From contig JADKBS010000028.1 of assembly GCA_016714985.1 (NCBI GenBank), positions 62,001-126,000 on the forward strand: 64,000 nt of DNA. The letters run 5' to 3'. Shown piece after piece: positions 58,468 through 64,000 of the stretch; position 1 is the stretch's first letter; each line of letters opens with the position of its first letter. Both the position numbers and the translations under genes were made by a program. The DNA comes from Saprospiraceae bacterium. GTDB taxonomy: Bacteria > Bacteroidota > Bacteroidia > Chitinophagales > Saprospiraceae. The notes under the pieces were generated by a model. It saw only the letters and a list, made by a program, of their open reading frames with translations, made no database searches and had not been told where the DNA came from.

Positions 58468-58830
58468 TTTTTTGAATAGTCAAATCAAATTCAAGGCACA
58501 AGGATTGCCAACCTCCGATACGCAGTAGCCTACCTGCAATTCCAAAACTCACCAGCTGGCAATTGGTCTTCCCTTCCAATCAAAAAACGCATCGCTTGTT
58601 ATGCCCTCCGACCGGGCACCAGTATCCCCCGCTGGTTACTGCCTTCCGACCGTACATCATTATCGCCACGTCTCCAGACGTGCGTAAAACATAAAGAGCA
58701 CCCAGCCGCCTTCCACCTCGACACCAAATGCATGCCCACCATCACCTACGTCATCCTGTTCCTAATTTGGAAGCCACTGGGTTCCAGCGGCAAGCGGTTG
58801 AAAAAGTAGAGCTTTGACAAACCCCCAAAA
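58468..58830. other. gene-free stretch with a short repeat
   Basis: No gene on either strand. Two near-copies of GCCCTCCGACCGGGCA (58603-58618 and, as GCCTTCCGACCGTACA, 58641-58656) lie 38 bases apart, followed by a small palindrome CGTCTCCAGACG at about 58671. It could be the remnant of a dispersed repeat. Confidence 0.45.
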
Positions 58831-58861
58831 TTTGTCAAATCTTCCCTTTCCCCTATCTTTG
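58831..58861 (+). promoter_or_regulatory. promoter of the DUF4240 gene
   Basis: TTTG at 58831-58834, spacer of 19, TATCTTTG at 58854-58861, the most exact match to the Bacteroidota -33/-7 consensus in the window. The gene starts 16 bases later. Confidence 0.8.
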
Positions 58862-58876
58862 TAAAAAACGCAACCA

Positions 58877-59485
58877 ATGAATACTGCCGTAAGACTGCCA
58901 TTGAGTGCCGCCAACCCTGCCTTGGTAAAAGGCTTGCAGGAAAAATACCCAAATGCGGAGATGCACATCGTCACCGAGGATACGCTCATGATGAACGAGG
59001 AAGGGTTTTGGGGCATCATCGGACAACTGGATTGGAGCAAGGAGGCTAACGATGATATACTCGCCCCGGCTGCACGGGCATTGTCGCTGTGCGATGAAGC
59101 GGATATTCGGCAGTTCAGCGAAATACTGGCCAAGAAACTGTACGACCTGGATGGGGAGCGCTTTGCCAAGGAAATGGCTGCCGACGAAATAAAGTGGGTG
59201 GATGGAGAATTGCGTTTTTCGGTGGATTTGTTCCTGTATGCCCGTTGCGTGGTGGTGGCAAATGGAAGGGAGTTCTATGAAGCCGTGTTGAACGACCCAA
59301 CGCTGATGCCCAAAGGTTATGGCTTTGAATCGTTGCTCTACTTGGACAATAAGGCCTGGGAGTTAAAGACGGGGCAGGAAGATTATATTCAATACACGGA
59401 ATATTGGTACGAGACCTTTAGCAACCCGGATGGCTGGCCGGGCATCATTCCATTGAAGGACAGAATCTTGGGCAAAAATGGGTAA
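58877..59485 (+). CDS. DUF4240 domain protein
   Basis: 202 aa. MNEEGFWGIIGQLDWSKEAN (38-57 region) is the DUF4240 signature, followed by LSLCDEADIRQFSEILAKKL and YGFESLLYLDNKAWE. The domain occurs in single-copy cytosolic proteins and, in several genomes, near polymorphic toxins. Here the last eight bases overlap the start of a gene fragment resembling a secreted toxin C-terminus, so an immunity role is possible (inference). It has a strong promoter of its own. The C-terminus ends with ILGKNG. Confidence 0.82.
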   Translation: MNTAVRLPLSAANPALVKGLQEKYPNAEMHIVTEDTLMMNEEGFWGIIGQLDWSKEANDDILAPAARALSLCDEADIRQFSEILAKKLYDLDGERFAKEMAADEIKWVDGELRFSVDLFLYARCVVVANGREFYEAVLNDPTLMPKGYGFESLLYLDNKAWELKTGQEDYIQYTEYWYETFSNPDGWPGIIPLKDRILGKNG

Positions 59486-59780
59486 GCACGGAAACTGCAA
59501 CGAAAACGAGGCCGACCACCACTTTTACGAAATCCGGGATAGGCGGGCCAACGATGTCTATAAATATGGCATTTGTGGCCGACCGCTCAACATGGACGGT
59601 AGCTCTCCCAGGGCCAATGAGCAGGTAAGTGTCTTGAATCGTGCCATGCGCTAGGCCTGCTTTTTTGCCAAAATCATCTTGGTGGGCATACCAGGTAGGG
59701 CCAAAGCCTTGGAGATTGAAGACGAATATATTGATGCATACGAAAAAGAATTCGGGAGTAGGCCGCCCGGCAACGCATAA
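59478..59780 (+). pseudogene. toxin C-terminal-like gene with an in-frame stop
   Basis: The ATG at 59478 overlaps the DUF4240 stop. Codons 1-58 read MGKHGNCNENEADHHFYEIR... DVYKYGICGRPLNMDGSSPR, then TAG at 59652-59654, and the same frame continues with 41 more codons (IILVGIPGRAKALEIEDEYI ... KEFGSRPPGNA) to TAA at 59778. The two parts together resemble the C-terminal nuclease-like domains attached to Rhs or other polymorphic toxins, with the typical end RPPGN. The N-terminal carrier of such toxins is missing. The stop makes it inactive unless read through. Confidence 0.55.
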
Positions 59781-59814
59781 AACGATATAGAAACCTCGGC
59801 CTAAATTGCCAATC

Positions 59815-59925
59815 ATGGAATACCTCCTCCACCTCCTCATCCTCATCTGTTTTTACACCCTGCTGGCACAAAGCCTGAACCTCTCCGCCGGGTTCACGGG
59901 CCTGATTTCGGTGCACGTTCCTTAA
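59815..59925 (+). pseudogene. 5' fragment of a livM-type branched-chain amino acid ABC permease
   Basis: 36 codons from the ATG at 59815 read MEYLLHLLILICFYTLLAQS then LNLSAGFTGLISVHVP and stop. The first 33 residues match the start of LivM-type permeases, where SLNL(I/S)AGxTGLxSVxHAAF continues into a 290-aa membrane protein. Here the sequence breaks after GLISV and nine bases before the next gene. It is most likely the edge of a deletion or insertion that removed the rest of a liv transport gene. Confidence 0.7.
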
Positions 59926-59933
59926 CCTTATCT

Positions 59934-61511
59934 TCATCCCCCATCCTCCTGCAACCCCGCCGCCACCAAAAACGCATTGGAAAACAGCTTTCGCTGTTCA
60001 CCCGTCGGCAGCAGCACGGCCCTGGCCGCTTTCCAGGCCTGTACCTGTTCGGGCCGCCAGCGGCGCTCCATGTTCTCCGCCCGTATATTGTTCATTTGCC
60101 CCCAGTGGAAGGCAAAATCGAAGTTGCGCTCGTCCAATTCCTTCCATAGTCGCTCATAGAAACGTTTCGTCCTTTTTGAACCAACGGCGGGCAATTCCAT
60201 CGCCACGGTCGTGGGGAACCTCGCAAAGGACAGCGTGGCCTTCGATTGCTTGATGTACCGTAGGGCAACGATGCCCATGAAGGGTTTGGCCTGCGCCACT
60301 GCCAGTACTTGGAACAATGCGGCCAATGCGTTGTTGGCATTGAAACTAAGCTCACAACTCATGGCCGGCTCTATGCGGTCGTCCTCGCTTCCGCCGAACT
60401 CCAGCCTTGGGGCCATGTACCCCCCATTTTTTTCCTTAAACTGGCCCATCACTTGGTTTTCAATCAAGTCACAGTCCATCAGTTCTTTGGACATACCTAT
60501 GAAATTGTTGAGGGCACCCACCAAGCGGATGGCGTCCAATCCGGAGGAGAGCTTTGCCTCTACTGGCATAGGCACACGATTTTCGGCTTGGCCGTACTCC
60601 TTGTACATGGCCTGCACATAGACGGTTTCCATTTTGTAGGGGAACACGTCAATTTCAAAATGGTAGGGGTCGGGCGGCAGGCCGAGGCTTTCGATATTGG
60701 CGGGGCCATTCACGCATTCTTTTACCAAATCCCAAGGCAGGAATTTTTTAATCACCTTCAATTTATAAACATCGTCGCAGGCCAACAGGTAGCCGTGTAC
60801 GATGCCGAAACTGCCAAAACTGACCAATGCGGCATGGAACACCTCGTCGTCGTTCATGCGCTGTACGCCGGGCATGAACTCGTCAAGGAAACTTTGGGAC
60901 ATTGTTTTTTCATTCCCTTCTATCCAGAAATGCTGGTTGCTGGCCGTGACCAAATGGATGCCCAGCACATAGTCGGGCATGGAGCCGAACTGCAAAGCGG
61001 CGCCATGCGTACCTGTGGATATGGCCCCTGCAATGGTCTGACCGTCGCTGGCACCAGTAGTGAACAGCCCAAGGTCAACCTCCTCCACCCGCTTGTTGAT
61101 CTCTTTTACCGATGCGCCACATTGGGCTAAGATGTATTTGTTGGAGAACTTGCCCGCTTCAAAATCCCCTTCCCGCAAGTCGGTGACGATCAAGTTGAGC
61201 GGCTTTGTATTGAAGACATAACCGGCGTTTGCCAAGACTTCCGACAAGGACCATGCAGCGCCGATTGCCCGCACGGTATGGACGGGGTCGCCTTCTTGTT
61301 CGTATTCAATATTGGCCGCTTCTATCTCGGCCAATTTGCCTTGCAAGACCTTGTACCCATTGCGGAAACGGGCAGGTTGCGTGCCCGGCAAAAGGCCGTT
61401 TTCATCCCGGTTGTGGGCATCAAATTCGGCCACCACCTTGTATTCCAAGTTGCGGTGGCGGTTTTTCCAAGGCTTGCGCACTAATTTCTTTTGGTTGATT
61501 GCTTTTGCCAT
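59934..61511 (-). CDS. FAD-binding oxidoreductase, sugar-lactone oxidase type (D-arabinono-1,4-lactone oxidase-like)
   Basis: 525 aa from the ATG at 61511; an upstream extension to 61604 reads GTGATTCGT-type repeat and is rejected. The N-terminal FAD_binding_4 (VAO) domain (about 60-230) has TVRAIGAAWSLSEVLANAGY and the flavin loop GASDGQTIAGAISTGTHGAA (given in part, 156-175) with the GTHG motif. The C-terminal half has HWGQMNNIRAENME-like segment near 485-498, characteristic of the ALO group. It likely oxidises an aldonolactone or a sugar alcohol with oxygen. Its 3' end abuts the broken livM fragment. Confidence 0.85.
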   Translation of the reverse strand: MAKAINQKKLVRKPWKNRHRNLEYKVVAEFDAHNRDENGLLPGTQPARFRNGYKVLQGKLAEIEAANIEYEQEGDPVHTVRAIGAAWSLSEVLANAGYVFNTKPLNLIVTDLREGDFEAGKFSNKYILAQCGASVKEINKRVEEVDLGLFTTGASDGQTIAGAISTGTHGAALQFGSMPDYVLGIHLVTASNQHFWIEGNEKTMSQSFLDEFMPGVQRMNDDEVFHAALVSFGSFGIVHGYLLACDDVYKLKVIKKFLPWDLVKECVNGPANIESLGLPPDPYHFEIDVFPYKMETVYVQAMYKEYGQAENRVPMPVEAKLSSGLDAIRLVGALNNFIGMSKELMDCDLIENQVMGQFKEKNGGYMAPRLEFGGSEDDRIEPAMSCELSFNANNALAALFQVLAVAQAKPFMGIVALRYIKQSKATLSFARFPTTVAMELPAVGSKRTKRFYERLWKELDERNFDFAFHWGQMNNIRAENMERRWRPEQVQAWKAARAVLLPTGEQRKLFSNAFLVAAGLQEDGG

Positions 61512-61685
61512 TTTGGTTTCGTGATTGGTGATTCGTGATTCGCTTGCCCGTTTGGGGAGATTGGTTGGCACGTCTAGTTTTGGTGACGGACTTTGCCACG
61601 TCATTTACGAAGCGGGTATAAATAAACTAGGCAATCATTGACTCACAGGCTGAGGTAGTGTCTGCCTAGCCATACGAACAAGTAG

Positions 61686-62024
61686 CTATTCCCTTGGGCT
61701 GTTGGTGGGGTCCTTGCTGCACTCCCATTGTACCTTCATGGGCGCAACAATCCCAAGCGTCAAGAAGGTGACCAAGGTGCCGCCAAAATTGGTCCTGATG
61801 ATGACCCTTTGCAGCCCATTCCCCGCTGCACAGTTGCCTACCTTATAGGTGGACTTGGATTTGGCCGCCCCCCAGAAAAAAGAATAGACCCGCCGGGTCT
61901 GCAAATCGGTTGATATGGGTTCGTCGTTGCGGAGCACTTCATAGCGGTAGCAGCCAGTGCTGATTAGCAGTAAGAACAACAACAGGAGGGAAGCAGATTT
62001 TTGAAAGTTGGAACAGGGTTTCAT
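61686..62024 (-). CDS. Bor-like lipoprotein
   Basis: 112 aa. Lipobox ISTGC with Cys at about residue 25. The rest has YSFFWGAAKSKSTYKVGNC, NGLQRVIIRTNFGGTLVTFL and LTLGIVAPMKVQWEC, the pattern of the Bor family of small outer-membrane lipoproteins (phage lambda Bor and relatives), including the pair of conserved cysteines. Function in Bacteroidota unknown. Single-gene unit, with a pair of hairpins upstream of its start. Confidence 0.75.
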   Translation of the reverse strand: MKPCSNFQKSASLLLLFLLLISTGCYRYEVLRNDEPISTDLQTRRVYSFFWGAAKSKSTYKVGNCAAGNGLQRVIIRTNFGGTLVTFLTLGIVAPMKVQWECSKDPTNSPRE

Positions 62025-62151
62025 GCTGCGTTATGGTTGGTTGAAAAATAGAAAGGGGAAAGATAGTAAACCCAATCCGACAAAAAGCCGCCTATTCCAG
62101 AAAATGGGAATCAGTTTCATGCATAGGACGCCACCCATTTCCAAAAAACAA

Positions 62152-62275
62152 AACGGCCCACCGCAGTTCATTTCCTGCGACGGGCCGTTAATGCACAAGG
62201 TGACGCCTCAAAAGGGCGGCAATAAGTAGCAATTTAGCACAAGTTGAACAGCCCTTTTGAGGTGTCGCCTTGTGC
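62152..62275. repeat. pair of hairpins between the Bor-like gene and aconitase
   Basis: Hairpin 1: AACGGCCCACCGCAG (62152-62166) with 62175-62189. Hairpin 2: GCACAAGGTGACGCCTCAAA (62193-62212) and GGGC pair with 62251-62275, 23 of 25. The loop of hairpin 2 is 33 bases. Orientation relative to promoters is unclear. Confidence 0.8.
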
Positions 62276-62357
62276 TGCCATCATATATGTCCTCGTTTAG
62301 GAAATATTTTGCGCAATTATTTGATAAAAGCGCAATTTCCTAATTTCTCAATTTCAA

Positions 62358-64000
62358 TTACCCTTGGCTCCTATCCTTCCTAATCTTGTTCAGCGCCGAC
62401 CCCGCCTTCACCCAAGCAATCTGCTGCTTGTTGTAGGTGTGCTTCACCTCGAAGCTTTCCTGCGTTTTGTCGGCATGGTTCAGCACGATGGTTAGGTTCT
62501 TGCCCGGCGTGAGGTTGCCCTTGATGTCAATCTTGTCGTCCTGCCGGATTTTGTCGTAGTCGGCATTGTCCACGAAAGTGAGCGCCAACATGCCCTGCTT
62601 TTTCAGGTTCGTCTCGTGGATACGGGCGAAGGACTTCACGATGACCGCCTTCACGCCGATGAACCGTGGCTCCATCGCCGCATGTTCCCGGCTGCTGCCC
62701 TCGCCGTAGTTTTCTTCACCAAAAACAATCGTGCCCACACCAGCATCCCTATACGCCCGGCCACTGTCCGGCACGGACATGAACTTGGCCTTGGTGCCAC
62801 GCTTGCCGTAATTGGCCACGCTGTTCGTCTGTTCGTTGAAATAGTTCAGCGCACCGATGAGGCAGTTGTTGGAGATGTTCTCCAAGTGCCCACGGTACTC
62901 CAGCCAAGGCCCGGCCATCGAGATGTGGTCGGTGGTGCATTTGCCCTTCGCCTTGATGAGGATGCGCATATTGCGGAGCTGCTTCGTGGTGATTGGCTCG
63001 AACGGCGTCAGCAATTGCAGGCGCTTCGAGGTCGGGCTGACGTGAACCTGCACCTTGCTGCCATCGGCGGCGGGTGCTTGGAAGCCAGCGTCCTTTACGT
63101 CGAAGCCTTTTGGTGGAAGTTCCACGCCCGTTGGCGGGTCGAGGCGCACCGCAACGCCGTCCTCGTTGATGAGCGTATCGGTCAGCGGGTTGAAGGTCAG
63201 GTCGCCAGCGATGGCCAACGCAGTCACGATTTCAGGGCTGGCCACGAAGCCGTGGGTATTCGGGTTGCCGTCGTTGCGCTTCGAGAAGTTGCGGTTGAAC
63301 GAAGTGATGATGCTGTTCTTCCGGTTCGGATCGGTCGTGTGCCGCTGCCACTGGCCGATGCAGGGGCCGCAGGCATTGGCCAGCACCACACCGCCCATTT
63401 GCTCGAAAGCCTCCAACTGGCCGTCACGAGCCACCGTGTAGCGGATTTGCTCGGAACCGGGCGTCACTGTGAACTCCGATTTCACCTTCAATTTCTTGGA
63501 AACCGCCTGACGTGCCAGCGAGGCCGCACGGTCGAGGTCTTCGTAGCTGCTGTTGGTGCAGGAGCCGATGAGGCCGACTTCCAGCTTCGCTGGGTAGCCG
63601 TTGTCCTTTACCGCTTGCGCAAATTTGGAGATTGGCCAAGCCAAATCCGGCGTGTAAGGGCCGTTCACGTGCGGCTCCAAGGTGCTCAGGTCAATCTCGA
63701 TGACTTGGTCGAAGTATTTCTCCGGGTTGGCGTAGCACTCAGGGTCGCCCGTTAGGTGCTTCGCAATGCCATCGCAAAGTGCGGCCACTTCTGCCCGACC
63801 CGTGGCCCGCAGGTAGCGGCCCATTGCCTCGTCGTAGCCGAAAGTGGAAGTCGTTGCGCCGATTTCAGCGCCCATGTTGCAGATGGTGCCCTTGCCGGTG
63901 CAGGAAAGCCCCCTTGCGCCTTCGCCGAAATACTCGACGATGGCCCCGGTGCCGCCCTTCACGGTCAGGATGCCCGCCACTTTCAGTATCACGTCTTTGG
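62358..64000 (-). CDS. aconitate hydratase (partial, 5' end outside)
   Basis: 547 codons of the C-terminal two thirds; the frame runs off the right edge (KDVILKVAGILTVKGGTGA is the first visible block). It converts citrate to isocitrate in the citric acid cycle. Fe-S cysteine segments: LIGSCTNSSYEDL (first Cys) and ANACGPCIGQW (second and third). The swivelling domain 4 shows GEENYGEGSSREHAAMEPRF, with the substrate arginine in GSSRE. The order of motifs matches mitochondrial-type aconitase. The last residues are KDRSQG. Confidence 0.95.
   Translation of the reverse strand, partial: KDVILKVAGILTVKGGTGAIVEYFGEGARGLSCTGKGTICNMGAEIGATTSTFGYDEAMGRYLRATGRAEVAALCDGIAKHLTGDPECYANPEKYFDQVIEIDLSTLEPHVNGPYTPDLAWPISKFAQAVKDNGYPAKLEVGLIGSCTNSSYEDLDRAASLARQAVSKKLKVKSEFTVTPGSEQIRYTVARDGQLEAFEQMGGVVLANACGPCIGQWQRHTTDPNRKNSIITSFNRNFSKRNDGNPNTHGFVASPEIVTALAIAGDLTFNPLTDTLINEDGVAVRLDPPTGVELPPKGFDVKDAGFQAPAADGSKVQVHVSPTSKRLQLLTPFEPITTKQLRNMRILIKAKGKCTTDHISMAGPWLEYRGHLENISNNCLIGALNYFNEQTNSVANYGKRGTKAKFMSVPDSGRAYRDAGVGTIVFGEENYGEGSSREHAAMEPRFIGVKAVIVKSFARIHETNLKKQGMLALTFVDNADYDKIRQDDKIDIKGNLTPGKNLTIVLNHADKTQESFEVKHTYNKQQIAWVKAGSALNKIRKDRSQG

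Noticed and set aside
59652..59654. TAG in the toxin-like frame read as pyrrolysine or another recoded residue
   Set aside because: No pyrrolysine genes or other signs of recoding are visible, and decay of an incomplete toxin gene is simpler.
59445..59846. 133-codon minus-strand frame over the end of the DUF4240 gene
   Set aside because: The plus strand carries the DUF4240 end, the toxin-like fragment and the livM start, each with recognisable protein motifs. The minus frame has none.
62616..63755. 379-codon plus-strand frame opposite aconitase
   Set aside because: Aconitase motifs cover the whole stretch on the minus strand. The plus frame is a by-product of codon bias.
1..64000. tRNA, rRNA, tmRNA or known riboswitches
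   Set aside because: I looked for cloverleaf ends, rRNA motifs and common riboswitch cores near cysteine, thiamine-like and folate genes and saw none. A tRNAscan and Rfam search would be decisive.

Overview
The window looks like a chromosome segment of a Bacteroidota bacterium, probably of the Saprospiraceae/Chitinophagales side (inference). The signs are: a short primary sigma factor (rpoD, 289 aa) without a long N-terminal region; promoters of the TTTG-N19-TAnnTTTG type (best at 58831-58861, 57903-57933, 27952-27983, 32279-32309); start codons without Shine-Dalgarno sequences; the fabH-efp-accB-accC order; DUF3078, DUF1080, DUF2911 and START-like families; and a long lamin-tail protein with a C-terminal domain of the type IX secretion kind. 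I see no tRNA, rRNA, CRISPR array or intact insertion sequence.

Layout. 1-1.7 kb: cut glycosyltransferase, 3-methyladenine glycosylase, nadD (all minus). 1.9-9.7 kb: plus-strand housekeeping run fabH-efp-accB-accC-pcm-2-oxoacid dehydrogenase E2-lspA-AAA ATPase. 9.7-14 kb: minus-strand RidA, Gfo/Idh oxidoreductase, DUF1080 lipoprotein and secreted phosphoesterase. 14.3-21.4 kb: glyA, an A+T-rich GIY-YIG/DUF4357 gene, scpA, smpB, ybjQ, a LysE exporter, yjbQ, rpoN. 22-25.7 kb: ECF sigma operon with a mechanosensitive channel, DUF3078 protein, SRAP. 25.7-28 kb: ctaA between two gene-free stretches with inverted DnaA boxes, a candidate bipartite origin. 28-38.8 kb: hydrolase, two thioredoxin-fold paralogues, START protein, rpoD, lamin-tail protein, dnaN, GtrA-like protein. 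39-47.9 kb: cupin, GH16, DoxX fusion, AraC and Crp regulators, pirin, YceI, DUF2911, PLP synthase. 48-53.3 kb: feoAB and a second ECF sigma/anti-sigma operon. 54.3-57.6 kb: SPOR-like protein and ACMSD. 57.6-59.9 kb: accessory strip with a toxin-antitoxin pair, a DUF4240 gene overlapping a broken toxin-like gene, and the first 33 codons of a livM-type permease. 59.9-64 kb: FAD sugar-lactone oxidase, Bor-like lipoprotein, aconitase running off the edge.

The most unusual feature is in the spacers. Most spacers of about 60-150 nt between co-directional genes are filled by a hairpin whose arms are short tandem repeats of a 7-14 nt 'word' (GGGATGA, AGGAGGTTT, TTGATTGTT, GTGATTCGT, GGCAGTT and others). 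The word differs between spacers, but the architecture is the same, and several words recur at distant loci. In addition, two copies of a roughly 120-nt double-hairpin element (38871-38997 and 53497-53616) show paired base changes, which suggests selection on folded structure. The words also mark history: the A+T-rich GIY-YIG gene sits between the two arms of one such hairpin.
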